Positions 22,773 through 31,850 are shown, counted from the stretch's first letter. The stretch: 41,734 nt of DNA from an uncultured bacterium (GCA_903854195.1 CAINVO010000004.1:1-41734), one strand, 5' to 3'. The notes: generated from the sequence alone by a model not told the origin. Numbers and translations: made by a program.

Positions 22773-23984
22773 ATGAACCCAATAAGTGACCTACAACAAC
22801 AGTACCCTCTCAGTTCAAGAAAGTTTTTGAAGAAAATTTTAACAAGTGTCGTAGGTATTTTTATTTTAGATATTTTTCTTGGTAGTTTTTTTGGGTTTTT
22901 TCTAATACTTGCGTTGATAGGTTTTTCAATTATTCCAGATCATACTGACAATAATATTGCAGTCGTAGTAGCTGTATTGGTTTACTATATTTTGTTTTTT
23001 GCTATTCACATAAGTTTATATGCTTGGTATATAAAAGTTTATATAAAAAGATATTACTATGCTGGGGAGGAACATTTTATAACTATTAAAAAGGGAGTTT
23101 TTGCTCCAGCAGAAATACATGTTCAATGGCTAAAAATTCAGGACGTGTATGTAGATCAGGATATTATTGATAGGATTTTAGGTTTATATGATGTTCATAT
23201 CGCAAGTGCCACAGCTCAGTCAGGTATAGAAGCTCATATTGATGGGGTAGATCAACAATCTGCCGATGGTTTGAAGAAGTTCTTACTTGATAAAGTTTCA
23301 GGTAGAAACAATGTTCAAAGTGCTCCTACAGCTCAACCTGCAGGTGGTCAGGGTCAAGATCAGGGCACTTCAGCTCAACCTGTTTCGGGGCCTATTCATT
23401 CTCAGCCTATAAAGATTAATTTATCAGAAGAAATATCAAGTAAAAAATATCCATTATCTGATAAATGGTTTACATTGGCCATTGTAAGTAGAATTGCAAG
23501 TTCATTTGGTTTTGTTGCGGCTTTTATTATATTTTTCATGTTAAAAGCAAACAGTGATCTACAAAATTTTAGTGGATCTGGGTTTTATGCATTTGCAATT
23601 TGGATTGCTGTCGGTAGCGTTTCTATGGTTTGGAGTGTTATTGCTTTGTTTTTATGGAGAAAAAATTATGCCTTCAATTTTACAGAGGAAAATATCTATT
23701 ACAGAGAAGGTGTTATTAGTTTATCGGAAAAAAACATGCCTTATTCTTCAATACAGGATGTTACTGTTAGACAGGGCGTTTTGGAGAGATTTTTTGGTCT
23801 CGGAAAGGTTGTTATTGAGAATGCTGCCCAGCAGCAGATGGTAGTTGGAAGAGCTGGCGCCCAGCAGCTTGGCGGTTTTGGGGGTGTGATGATACAAGGT
23901 GTTTCAATTGAGGATGCAAATAAAATTACCAATATTTTAAAAAGTACAGTTTTAGGTAGAAATAGCTCACAGTATGGTTTATAA
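22773..23984 (+). CDS. Membrane protein with two bacterial PH (bPH2/YdbT-type) domains
   Basis: 403 residues. Two similar halves. Each has a pair of membrane helices (~25-90; ~230-300) followed by a bacterial pleckstrin-homology domain: FITIKKGVFAPAEIHVQWLK with QDVYVDQDIIDRILGLYDVHI, and IYYREGVISLSEKNMPYSS with QDVTVRQGVLERFFGLGKVVI. The QDV...RxxGL pattern is typical of YdbT/DUF304 proteins. A linker (~190-220) is rich in Gln, Ala and Pro. Function not established; YdbS/YdbT affect bacteriocin resistance in Bacillus. It begins a run of closely spaced genes up to the NUDIX hydrolase. Confidence 0.85.
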   Translation: MNPISDLQQQYPLSSRKFLKKILTSVVGIFILDIFLGSFFGFFLILALIGFSIIPDHTDNNIAVVVAVLVYYILFFAIHISLYAWYIKVYIKRYYYAGEEHFITIKKGVFAPAEIHVQWLKIQDVYVDQDIIDRILGLYDVHIASATAQSGIEAHIDGVDQQSADGLKKFLLDKVSGRNNVQSAPTAQPAGGQGQDQGTSAQPVSGPIHSQPIKINLSEEISSKKYPLSDKWFTLAIVSRIASSFGFVAAFIIFFMLKANSDLQNFSGSGFYAFAIWIAVGSVSMVWSVIALFLWRKNYAFNFTEENIYYREGVISLSEKNMPYSSIQDVTVRQGVLERFFGLGKVVIENAAQQQMVVGRAGAQQLGGFGGVMIQGVSIEDANKITNILKSTVLGRNSSQYGL

Positions 23985-24009
23985 AATTGCTTTAAATTAA
24001 TTTAAAAAA

Positions 24010-25059
24010 ATGATCAATCCACAATTATTTGAATATGTTAAACAACAACTATCTCAGGGAATAAATAAGGAAAATATTATAAACAATCTTAAAACAACCG
24101 GCGGGTGGAAACAGGCAGATATTGATGAAGTTTTTGAAACTCTGGCTGTAGACCCCAATTTTGTTCCAGTTGTGCCAATCGCTATTCCTGTTGATGAGGC
24201 TAATGTGCTTAAATATGCGGGTTTTTGGGTTCGTTTCGCTGCTGCAATTGTTGATGGCTTTATAATAAACATATCAACTTTAATATTAAATATTATTTTG
24301 ATGTTAGCTTTAGGATCAAAGAACCAAGGCTATTCCATACTGTCACTAGTTTGTTCGTTTGGTGTTTTGTGGGGGTATAATATTTGGCTAATAAATTCAT
24401 ATCAGGCGACACTCGGTAAAAAATGGATGGGCATTAAGGTTGTTTCTGAAAGTGATGGAGAAAAGTTGCCACTTGGAAAAATTATTATTAGAGAGACAAT
24501 AGGTAAATTTGTTTCCACAATAATATTTGGAATAGGGTATTTCATGGCTGCTTTTACAAAGAAAAAACAAGCCTTGCATGATGAATTCGCAGGAAGTGTT
24601 GTTGTTTATACTTATCCAAGTAAAAAAAATACAGCAACAATTGTAATTGCTGTTATCTGTGTATTATTATTTTGCGCAGTTATATTTGGAATATTATCGG
24701 CTGTTGTCCTTGCAAGCTTAAGTTCAGCAAAAGTCAAAGCTGTAGATGCCTCAACAAGAGCAAATATCACATCGTATATTATTCAAGCGCGGGTTTTTGC
24801 TGCTACAAAGAATTCTCTAAATGGTTTTGTTGCAAATTCGCCCGTCCCTACAAGCATTTCTGTATCCGGTTGTGATAATTCTATTGAATCAAAAATATCA
24901 CCTGATTTTCAGAAGATAGCTGTTTTTGGAGGATCTTGTCTGAAACCAGGGACTTTTTTATGTCAGAGTTTTGACCTAGGGTCATCTACATCTAGTCTGT
25001 CTGTAGTAGAAGTGTCCTCAACTTCAAAAGACCAAATTAACTATGATTGCAGTCTCTAG
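24010..25059 (+). CDS. RDD-domain membrane protein with C-terminal pilin-like segment
   Basis: 349 residues in three parts. Residues ~1-45 are a soluble helical module (YVKQQLSQGINKENIINNL). Residues ~65-205 are an RDD domain: GFWVRFAAAIVDGFIIN, then YQATLGKKWMGIKVV and KKQALHDEFAGSVVV, the usual R, D and D positions. Residues ~210-349 start with a hydrophobic helix running into ILSAVVLASLSSAKVKAVDA, which looks like a type IV pilin N-terminal helix, followed by an exported domain with paired cysteines. The fusion suggests a membrane protein displaying a pilin-like domain. RDD proteins are thought to act in transport; the role here is unknown. Confidence 0.78.
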   Translation: MINPQLFEYVKQQLSQGINKENIINNLKTTGGWKQADIDEVFETLAVDPNFVPVVPIAIPVDEANVLKYAGFWVRFAAAIVDGFIINISTLILNIILMLALGSKNQGYSILSLVCSFGVLWGYNIWLINSYQATLGKKWMGIKVVSESDGEKLPLGKIIIRETIGKFVSTIIFGIGYFMAAFTKKKQALHDEFAGSVVVYTYPSKKNTATIVIAVICVLLFCAVIFGILSAVVLASLSSAKVKAVDASTRANITSYIIQARVFAATKNSLNGFVANSPVPTSISVSGCDNSIESKISPDFQKIAVFGGSCLKPGTFLCQSFDLGSSTSSLSVVEVSSTSKDQINYDCSL

Positions 25060-25077
25060 TCGTAATACAATTATTAA

Positions 25078-25578
25078 ATGAAAAATACCACTCTAGTTTT
25101 CTTAATAAAAAAAGATCAAAAAGAAAATAATATCACTGAAATTTTGCTTGCAATGAAAAAGCGAGGTTTTGGTGTAGGTAGATGGAACGGCGTTGGTGGA
25201 AAACAAGCAGAAAATGAATCTATTGAGGATGCTGCAGTACGAGAAACAAAAGAGGAGATTGAAGTTGATTTATCTGCAGCAGAGTTGCCCAACTTGAAAG
25301 TTGCAGAACTTATATTTACTTTTCCAAATAACCCTACATGGGATCAACTTGTGCATGTTTATTTTTCTGATAAATGGCAAGGAGAACCAGCTGAAAGTGA
25401 AGAAATGGCTCCAAAATGGTTTTTAATTTCAAATATTCCTTTTTCAGATATGTGGCCAGATGATATTTTCTGGTTGCCTCTAGTTATGGAGGGTAAATTT
25501 GTTAAGGCCAGTTTTTCTTTCGGTGAAGGGGATATAATTTTGAATAAAAACATAGAGGTGGTTTCGTCACTAGCTTAG
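25078..25578 (+). CDS. NUDIX hydrolase, MTH1-like (oxidised purine nucleotide sanitation)
   Basis: 166 residues. The sequence follows animal MTH1 closely: KKRGFGVGRWNGVGGK, the Nudix box GKQAENESIEDAAVRETKEE, DKWQGEPAESEEMAPKWF and SDMWPDDIFWLPL. Residues that bind the oxidised base in MTH1 (Asn33, Trp117, Asp119, Asp120) are matched by N37, W126, D128 and D129. The Nudix consensus REUXEEXGU has E in place of G (EEIEV). It probably hydrolyses 8-oxo-dGTP or 2-hydroxy-dATP. It starts 18 nt after the RDD gene and is probably co-transcribed. Confidence 0.88.
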   Translation: MKNTTLVFLIKKDQKENNITEILLAMKKRGFGVGRWNGVGGKQAENESIEDAAVRETKEEIEVDLSAAELPNLKVAELIFTFPNNPTWDQLVHVYFSDKWQGEPAESEEMAPKWFLISNIPFSDMWPDDIFWLPLVMEGKFVKASFSFGEGDIILNKNIEVVSSLA

Positions 25579-25622
25579 TAATTTTAACTTTTAAAATAGC
25601 TATATTTTTATCATTAAAATGA

Positions 25623-25628
25623 TACAAT
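25623..25628 (+). promoter_or_regulatory. -10 element TACAAT of the SDR gene
   Basis: TACAAT lies 9 nt before the ATG at 25638, so a leader of 2-3 nt. No Shine-Dalgarno, no clear -35. Confidence 0.45.
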
Positions 25629-25637
25629 GTTGGTATT

Positions 25638-26462
25638 ATGTCACGATTAAATAATAAAGTTGTTTTCATTACTGGAGCTGCAAATGGTATAGGTAAGTCA
25701 ATTGCAACTCATTTTTCACAAGAAGGTGCGACAGTGGTCATCTCTGATTTGAACGATCAAGTTGGTCAGGCTACCGCTGCAGAAATAAACCAAAAAACTG
25801 GTCAAAAGACAGATTTCATTCATCTTGACGTTTCAAAGGAAGATGAATGGAAAATGGCTGTTGATAAGATAGTGTCTGATCATGGAAGGCTTGATGTTTT
25901 GGTAAATAATGCAGGGATAGATGGTTTAGAAAATCCAAAATGGGGTCCACAAGATCCAGAAAATGCCTCACTTGAGAGTTGGAAAGTGGTACATGCAGTC
26001 AACAGTGAAGGAACATTTTTAGGTTGTAAATATGCTATTCAGGCTATGAAGGAAAATGATCCAAAAATAGGAAGTATTATAAATATGTCATCACGATCGG
26101 GTCTTGTTGGTGTGCCAACAATGGCAGCATATGCTTCTAGTAAGGCATCAATACGTAATCACACAAAAAGTGTAGCTCTCTACTGTGCTGAAAAGGGTTA
26201 TAATATAAGATGTAACTCTTTGCACCCAGCAAATATTTCTACTCATATGTGGGACGTTATGCTTGGTGATGGTGCAAATCATGACGAAAACAAGAAGAAT
26301 CTAGCTACCCATATACCACTAGGACGAATGGGAAGTCCTGACGATGTGGCTCTGGCGGCTGTTTATCTCGCGTCTGACGAGTCTTCGTATGTTACTGGGG
26401 CTGAGTTTGTTATCGATGGAGGGGTATTGGCTGGGTCTGCATCTTCTCCAAAAAAGGAGTAA
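25638..26462 (+). CDS. Short-chain dehydrogenase/reductase (classical SDR)
   Basis: 274 residues, cytoplasmic NAD(P)-dependent oxidoreductase. [10 protein letters not shown] (~11-20) binds the cofactor; SDLND after the second strand carries an Asp that favours NAD(H); NNAGI; catalytic Ser in NMSSRSG, then YASSK with Tyr and Lys; [16 protein letters not shown]; and the C-terminal [12 protein letters not shown]. All catalytic positions are present. The substrate (alcohol, steroid-like or sugar) cannot be read from sequence. It is a single gene with its own near-leaderless promoter. Confidence 0.88.
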   Translation: MSRLNNKVVFITGAANGIGKSIATHFSQEGATVVISDLNDQVGQATAAEINQKTGQKTDFIHLDVSKEDEWKMAVDKIVSDHGRLDVLVNNAGIDGLENPKWGPQDPENASLESWKVVHAVNSEGTFLGCKYAIQAMKENDPKIGSIINMSSRSGLVGVPTMAAYASSKASIRNHTKSVALYCAEKGYNIRCNSLHPANISTHMWDVMLGDGANHDENKKNLATHIPLGRMGSPDDVALAAVYLASDESSYVTGAEFVIDGGVLAGSASSPKKE

Positions 26463-26493
26463 AATGGAATAGAAGTAAATAATTATAAATTAA

Positions 26494-26509
26494 CCGCAAT
26501 TTTATGCGG
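26494..26509. terminator. Short hairpin between SDR and aquaporin genes
   Basis: CCGCA (26494-26498) pairs with TGCGG (26505-26509) around ATTTTA. It has no T-run, so termination is weak at best; it could be part of the aquaporin leader. Confidence 0.3.
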
Positions 26510-26528
26510 AATAAATATTAAAAATAAC

Positions 26529-27149
26529 ATGAAAAAATATATAGCAGAGCTTATCGGAACATTTATATTAGCGCTTACTGTGGTAGTCGCTTTTGATAAA
26601 GGTTTTGGATTTTTGATTACTTTTTTTGCAGCAATTGTTGTCGGTCTTTTTGTATACACAGTTGGACATATTAGTGGTGCTCATTTGAATCCTGCTATTA
26701 CTCTTGGCGCTTTGTCTATTAAAAAAATTGAATGGAAGGATGCAATTTTCTATATAATTGCTCAATTTGCAGGTGCAGCTCTAGCTATTATTATTGTAAG
26801 TATATATAAATTGACTCCAGGTCAAAATATTCCCCCTTTGGATGTCTCAAATACATGGCAGGTTGGAGTTGCGGAGGCAATAGGTGCTTTCTTTTTTGCG
26901 TTTGGAATTGCCTCAGTTATTTATCACAGAGCAAATGCTGCTATGAGTGGAATTGTAATAGGCGGTTCTCTTTTTATAGGCTTGGTAATTGCTACAGCTC
27001 TTGGTTCTAATGCGATTGTTAATCCTGCTGTTGCCTTTACTCTACATTCATTTAGTTGGGTTTATGCTCTTGGTCCTATTGTTGGAGCAGTTCTTGGTAT
27101 GTGGGCTTATGCTGCTGTTTCTGAGACTTTGCCTAGCTTCAAAAAATAA
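26529..27149 (+). CDS. Aquaporin/MIP-family channel with NPAV second motif
   Basis: 206 residues, six membrane segments plus two half-helices. First NPA in SGAHLNPAITLG (54-56), second in NAIVNPAVAFT (165-167). The arginine that nearly always follows the second NPA (NPAR) is Val168, so the selectivity filter lacks its positive charge. Plant TIP1 channels have the same Val and pass ammonia, urea and hydrogen peroxide. It is shorter than E. coli GlpF, and the D residue of glycerol facilitators (NPARD) is absent. Water, ammonia or peroxide passage is inferred. Confidence 0.88.
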   Translation: MKKYIAELIGTFILALTVVVAFDKGFGFLITFFAAIVVGLFVYTVGHISGAHLNPAITLGALSIKKIEWKDAIFYIIAQFAGAALAIIIVSIYKLTPGQNIPPLDVSNTWQVGVAEAIGAFFFAFGIASVIYHRANAAMSGIVIGGSLFIGLVIATALGSNAIVNPAVAFTLHSFSWVYALGPIVGAVLGMWAYAAVSETLPSFKK

Positions 27150-27273
27150 AACTCCTTATTTTCGGTTAAATTTAGAGCAATAAGAGTGTGAAAAAATGGT
27201 GTAAACGTGTAAATGCGGTATTGGTCTAGATTTTTATTGATATTTTGTTGAGCGATATTTCATGGTGCTTTAG

Positions 27274-27279
27274 TATGCT
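27274..27279 (+). promoter_or_regulatory. -10 element TATGCT, leaderless start
   Basis: TATGCT is followed by 6 nt and the ATG at 27286. TTGAGC (27248-27253) is a possible but distant -35 (20-nt spacer). Confidence 0.45.
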
Positions 27280-27285
27280 TGGTTC

Positions 27286-28491
27286 ATGAAATACAAAAAT
27301 AAAATCATCCTAGGATTTTTAGTTCTGACTTCTTTGTTGTTTTCCGGGTTGACTGATGTTTTTTCTTCGAGTATATCAGGAGGAACTTCTGGTAATAATT
27401 TGGGAGTGTCTTTTGATCAATTTATTGCATCTCCTCCGATACATGCTTTACAAAATATCTATGTAACGCCACACGGTCTTAGCCCAGAAAAAATAAAGTC
27501 AGCCTACAATTTACCTATATCTGGAGGAACAGGAACTATTGCTGTTATTGTTGCATATAGTAATCCTAATATTTTAGGCGATCTTGCGGTTTTTGATCGT
27601 ACCTTTAATATTCCTCCTTGCACCTTATCAAATAGCTGTTTTGAAGAGCATTCAATGTCTGACCATTTAAAATCAGACACAAAATGGTCTCTTGAAACTG
27701 CGCTAGATGTCGAGTGGACTCATTCCATAGCTCCAAACGCCAAAATATTACTTGTAGAGGGCGTGAGTCCTAAGGGTGTGGATTTGGTGAAAGCTGTAGA
27801 TTATGCGCGTAGCAGGCCAGACGTGGTCGCTATCTCAATGAGTTGGGGAGGTCCTGAGTTTCCAAGCGAAATAAATTTTGAGGGTAATTTTAAACAAAGT
27901 CAGTCATCAAAAAGTATAAGAAAACATGATCTAGCATTTTTTGCCGCAGCAGGGGATAGTGGAGCTGGTACTAGTTGGCCAGCTGTCTCTCCAAATGTTA
28001 TTTCGGTTGGTGGAACAAAACTTAATTTTTTATCATCTGGTAAATTTTTAAAAGAAACTGCTTGGACAGGTAGTGGTGGAGGTATAAGCAAATATGAAAA
28101 AGCACCAGATTTTCAAAATGGTTATGCATTAGATAGAGCCAAGAATATGAGGGCAATTCCGGATGTGTCATACAATGCAGACCCATCCTCAGGATTTTCA
28201 GTATATAGGGGCGGGTGGCATGTTGTCGGAGGAACGAGTGCAGGCTCTCCACAGTGGGCGGCAATATACTCATTAAGCTTATCTGGATCTGAAAACTTAC
28301 AACAATCTTCTAAAAATTTTGAAAACTACTTTCTGCAGAAACTTTATCAAGATAAATCTTCAGACACATACTCAAAATATTTCCGCGATATTGTCAGTGG
28401 AAAGAACGGTTCGTGTAAATATTTTTGTCAGGCTCGTAAGCACTACGATTATGTTACAGGTCTGGGTAGCCCAGTAACAATTAATTTTTAG
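27286..28491 (+). CDS. Secreted sedolisin (S53) serine-carboxyl peptidase without a propeptide domain
   Basis: 401 residues. Signal peptide or anchor IILGFLVLTSLLFSGLTDVFS. The S53 catalytic set is complete: E137 and D141 in WSLETALDVEW, D224 in AAAGDSGAG, nucleophile S318 in GGTSAGSPQWA. The C-terminal calcium site is suggested by FRDIVSGKNG and DYVTGLGSP. After the signal only ~35 residues precede the mature-type start (LSPEKIKSAYNLP), whereas known sedolisins have propeptides of roughly 150-200 residues needed for folding and inhibition. Family members usually act at acidic pH. It may scavenge protein outside the cell. Confidence 0.88.
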   Translation: MKYKNKIILGFLVLTSLLFSGLTDVFSSSISGGTSGNNLGVSFDQFIASPPIHALQNIYVTPHGLSPEKIKSAYNLPISGGTGTIAVIVAYSNPNILGDLAVFDRTFNIPPCTLSNSCFEEHSMSDHLKSDTKWSLETALDVEWTHSIAPNAKILLVEGVSPKGVDLVKAVDYARSRPDVVAISMSWGGPEFPSEINFEGNFKQSQSSKSIRKHDLAFFAAAGDSGAGTSWPAVSPNVISVGGTKLNFLSSGKFLKETAWTGSGGGISKYEKAPDFQNGYALDRAKNMRAIPDVSYNADPSSGFSVYRGGWHVVGGTSAGSPQWAAIYSLSLSGSENLQQSSKNFENYFLQKLYQDKSSDTYSKYFRDIVSGKNGSCKYFCQARKHYDYVTGLGSPVTINF

Positions 28492-28536
28492 AAATTAATG
28501 ATTAACTTATGCCTAAATATGTATTAAACTTGGTAT

Positions 28537-29112
28537 ATGATTTTTAATACTAATAATAATTTCTTTTCAAAGTTTTCGATAAGGAATAAAGTTGCTCGCA
28601 CAATTTATCTTGTCCTTTTGATTTTATTAATAATTTTTATTGTCCTTTATCCTAAAGCCAGTGCGTCTTTTAAAGGACAGACTAACCATTCAATAGATTC
28701 AGGCCTTAATTCTAATTTAGATCCAGGAATACTCTCTGGTAACGGACCTATTGTGTTGGCAGGAATAGGCTCTCATTCCTATAGCCTTGAAATTGCAAAT
28801 ACGGAAGCTAAGAGAGAAAAAGGCTTAGGAGATAGATTATCCCTTGGAGGAAGCCAGGGTATGCTTTTCGTTTTTGATACTCCAGGTAAATATGGTTTTT
28901 GGATGAAGGACACTTACATTCCTCTTGATATGATTTGGCTAGATCAAAATGGTGTAGTTGTTTATGTAAAAAAGAATGCACTACCGGAAAGTTTTCCACA
29001 GGTTTTTCAACCAGAAAAAAATTCTACTTATGTCATTGAGCTTAATTCAGGCAAAATAGATGCTGAAAATGTAAAAATTGGTGATAAAATTTTTTTTCAA
29101 AAAAATAACTAA
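28537..29112 (+). CDS. Exported DUF192 protein
   Basis: 191 residues. N-terminal membrane anchor (TIYLVLLILLIIFIVLYP). The DUF192 domain covers ~75-190: YSLEIANTEAKREKGLGDR, then GMLFVFDTPGKYGFWMKDTY, IPLDMIWLDQNGVVV and the final TYVIELNSG...IGDKI. These are the family's invariant blocks (MLFxF, FWMK, PLDxxF/W). Molecular function unknown. It follows the sedolisin by 45 nt and may be co-transcribed or use a TATTAA at 28522. Confidence 0.85.
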   Translation: MIFNTNNNFFSKFSIRNKVARTIYLVLLILLIIFIVLYPKASASFKGQTNHSIDSGLNSNLDPGILSGNGPIVLAGIGSHSYSLEIANTEAKREKGLGDRLSLGGSQGMLFVFDTPGKYGFWMKDTYIPLDMIWLDQNGVVVYVKKNALPESFPQVFQPEKNSTYVIELNSGKIDAENVKIGDKIFFQKNN

Positions 29113-29167
29113 AAAAGTAAGCTATAGGGGCTTGTTTCTGACCCCATCTTCACAGCTCGCTTTTTTT
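29111..29167 (+). terminator. Terminator after the DUF192 gene
   Basis: AAAAAAG with AGCT (29120-29123) pairs with AGCT (29154-29157) and CTTTTTT; inside, GGGG (29127-29130) pairs with CCCC (29142-29145). T-run 29161-29167. Confidence 0.65.
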
Positions 29168-29272
29168 ATTTTCATGTACTGATTTCATGTGTTTTTCACT
29201 TTTTGTCCAGAACGTTTTGAAGTAAAATAGACAAACAAAAGTAAAAAAATTATTAAAGGATAACCTAAAAAT

Positions 29273-31711
29273 ATGGCCCTAAAAAAATCTTCACCAAAAA
29301 AGAATAGCCCAGTTGCGAAGGACGCAAAAAAAACTGACGTAAGGTCAGAAAAAAGTGTAAAACCTATTGCCAAGATTATAAAAACAGTCGCGGTTGAAAA
29401 AACTCAAAAACCTGAGGTTAAAAAAGCAAAATTGCAGTTTGTGAAGAATGTACAAAAAAGAAATGGGTCTGTTGTTGAATTTGATATTGATCGTGTCGTA
29501 AATGCAATCAATAAGGCTATGATTTCTGCAGGTGAGGGCTCACCAGAAGAGGCAGAACTTGTCGCTAATAAAGTCTATGCTGATATTGTTAGGATTGTAA
29601 AAAAATACACAACCTTTGTTCCGACAGTTGAAGGTATTCAGGATTCAGTAGAGAAAGAGCTTATTTTGAGTGAATATGTAAACACAGCAAAGTCATACAT
29701 TCTATATCGCGCAGAGCATGCAAAAATTCGTGAGCGTCAGATTGAGGTTCCTGAAAAAGTTAAAAAACTTGCAGCTGAATCAAAGAAATCTTTCAAAAAT
29801 CCTCTCGGAGAATTTATTTACTACAGAACATACTCACGTTGGATTGAAGATGAAAATCGTCGTGAAACTTGGGTTGAGACAGTTGAGCGCTATATGTCAT
29901 TCATGAAGGAAAATCTCGGAGATAAACTTTCTGAAAAAGAATACAAAGAAGTGCGTGAAGCTATTTTCAAACACGAAGCAATGCCATCAATGAGACTTTT
30001 ACAGTTTGCTGGTCCTGCTGCACGTCGCAACCATGCTTGTGCTTACAACTGTTCGTTTACAGCACCTCAGTCGTTTCAAGATTTTGCAGAAGTAATGTTC
30101 CTTTCTATGTCAGGTTGTGGGGTAGGATTTTCTGCAGAAAGTTATAATGCTCAATCATTGCCACAAATTAAATTTCAAACAGGAAAAGTTGTCGATTATA
30201 AGATTGAAGACAGTCGTGAAGGATGGTCGGATTCATTTTCGTTTGGAATGGAACAATGGTTTGCAGGTAACGAAGTAAGATTTGATTATTCAGGTCTTAG
30301 ACCAGCAGGTGCCCGCCTTAAAACTACAGGTGGAAAGAGTTCTGGTCCTGCACCTTTGATGCAGATTCATGATTTTGCTCGAGCTAAGATCATTTCTCGC
30401 CAAGGGCAACATCTTTCAAATCTAGATGTTCATGACATTATTTGTCAGATTGGTATGGGTGTTGTGTCTGGTGGTGTTCGTAGAACAGCCCTTATTTCAT
30501 TATCTGATCTAACAGATGCCGGTATTCGTGATTGTAAAAAAGGACAATTTTATCTATCAGAGCCTCAAAGATCTCTTTCAAACAACTCAGCTGTTTATGC
30601 AAATAAACCATCAAATACAGACTTTCTAGAAGAATGGATGGCTCTTATAAAAAGTGGGGCAGGAGAGAGAGGGATTTTCAATAGAGGAAATTTATCAACA
30701 TCTATGCCGGAGAGGCGTGTGGCTATCGCTGGTGACTATATGAAAAAGTTTGGTACAAACCCTTGTGGTGAAATTGTTTTACGACCAAAACAGTTTTGTA
30801 ACCTTACAGAGGTGGTGGCACGAAGTGCTGATACGGTAAAAGACTTGCAAAGAAAAATTCGTATTGCAACTATTCTCGGTACATATCAAGCAACATTTAC
30901 AGATTTTATTTACCTTTCACCGGAATGGAAACAAAATTGTCAGGAGGAAGCATTGCTAGGAGTATCTGTTACTGGTATTTGGGATTGTCCTGCCGTGCGT
31001 GATGCAAAAAATCTACAGGCCCTAAAAGCAGAGGCAATCAAAACAAACAAGATTTACGCAAAGAAATTTGGTATCAATCCTTCAGTTTCTATCACAACAG
31101 TAAAGCCTTCAGGAAATCTTTCACAAACTGTGGATTGTTCATCTGGTATGCACCCTCGTCATTCAGAGTATTACATACGACGTGTGCGCATTTCATCAAC
31201 GGATGCACTTTTCAAAATGATGAAAGATCAAGGAGTTCCATATCATCCTGAAGTTGGACAGACAATGGAAAACGCTACTACATTTGTTATAGATTTTCCT
31301 GTAAAATCTCCAAACGGTTCTATTTTCTCAAATGATATGAGTGCTATTGAACAGCTTGAATTTTGGAAGTTGGTTAAAGTAAATTATACAGAGCATAATC
31401 CTTCAGTTACTATTTCTATAGGAGATGATGAATGGATCGCCGTTGCTAATTGGCTATATGAAAACTGGGATATTATTGGAGGTCTTTCATTCCTTCCTAG
31501 ATCAAACCATGTTTATCAGCTTGCCCCTTATGAGTCAATTGATAAGAAAAAATATGAGGATTTGTTGAAAAAATATGAAAATCTTGATTTCTCAAAAATT
31601 GTGATTTATGAAAGAGTTGACACTACTGACGTTAAAAAAGAGCTTGCATGCGCTGGTGGAGTTTGTGAAATAGAGGATGCAGCAGTGGTGGCCATGGATT
31701 CACAGAAATAA
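29273..31711 (+). CDS. nrdJ: Adenosylcobalamin-dependent (class II) ribonucleotide reductase
   Basis: 812 residues. A Lys-rich, probably disordered N-terminus (~1-55) is followed by an ATP-cone (KNVQKRNGSVVEFDIDRVV). The catalytic barrel has CAYNCSF and FCNLTEV as the reducible cysteine pair, MFLSMSGCGVGFS, and the thiyl-radical site in GTNPCGEI. The C-terminus ends with the redox shuttle CAGGVC. The order matches the monomeric RTPR type rather than the NrdA/NrdB system, so reduction needs vitamin B12 and no oxygen. No second subunit is required. A purine-rich AAAGGATAA lies upstream. I see no cobalamin riboswitch in the 160-nt leader region. Confidence 0.9.
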   Translation: MALKKSSPKKNSPVAKDAKKTDVRSEKSVKPIAKIIKTVAVEKTQKPEVKKAKLQFVKNVQKRNGSVVEFDIDRVVNAINKAMISAGEGSPEEAELVANKVYADIVRIVKKYTTFVPTVEGIQDSVEKELILSEYVNTAKSYILYRAEHAKIRERQIEVPEKVKKLAAESKKSFKNPLGEFIYYRTYSRWIEDENRRETWVETVERYMSFMKENLGDKLSEKEYKEVREAIFKHEAMPSMRLLQFAGPAARRNHACAYNCSFTAPQSFQDFAEVMFLSMSGCGVGFSAESYNAQSLPQIKFQTGKVVDYKIEDSREGWSDSFSFGMEQWFAGNEVRFDYSGLRPAGARLKTTGGKSSGPAPLMQIHDFARAKIISRQGQHLSNLDVHDIICQIGMGVVSGGVRRTALISLSDLTDAGIRDCKKGQFYLSEPQRSLSNNSAVYANKPSNTDFLEEWMALIKSGAGERGIFNRGNLSTSMPERRVAIAGDYMKKFGTNPCGEIVLRPKQFCNLTEVVARSADTVKDLQRKIRIATILGTYQATFTDFIYLSPEWKQNCQEEALLGVSVTGIWDCPAVRDAKNLQALKAEAIKTNKIYAKKFGINPSVSITTVKPSGNLSQTVDCSSGMHPRHSEYYIRRVRISSTDALFKMMKDQGVPYHPEVGQTMENATTFVIDFPVKSPNGSIFSNDMSAIEQLEFWKLVKVNYTEHNPSVTISIGDDEWIAVANWLYENWDIIGGLSFLPRSNHVYQLAPYESIDKKKYEDLLKKYENLDFSKIVIYERVDTTDVKKELACAGGVCEIEDAAVVAMDSQK

Positions 31712-31823
31712 AATAATAAAAAAGACCTTTTTAAGGGTACAGGTAAAAAGTCTGCTGACTTTTTCCTTCACACTCGGCCCGTCGGCCTCCGTGAGCCCCT
31801 TGAAAAGGTCATTTTTATTATTT
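31712..31823. repeat. Large nested inverted repeat, multibranch structure
   Basis: An outer stem of about 25 bp pairs 31712-31737 (AATAATAAAAAA then GACCTTTTTAAGGG) with 31796-31823 (CCCCTTGAAAAGGTC then ATTTTTATTATT). Inside are a hairpin AAAAAGTC/GACTTTTT (31745-31764) and a GC-rich hairpin around CGGCC/GGCC (31773-31795). It follows nrdJ directly and probably ends its transcript, but it is far more elaborate than a terminator needs to be. Confidence 0.6.
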
Positions 31824-31850
31824 TATTTCTTTAGTTTGAATAGCAGATAG

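Noticed and set aside
29113-29272. Cobalamin riboswitch ahead of the B12-dependent reductase
   Set aside because: The interval is short and largely a terminator plus AT-rich sequence; no B12-box-like block is visible.
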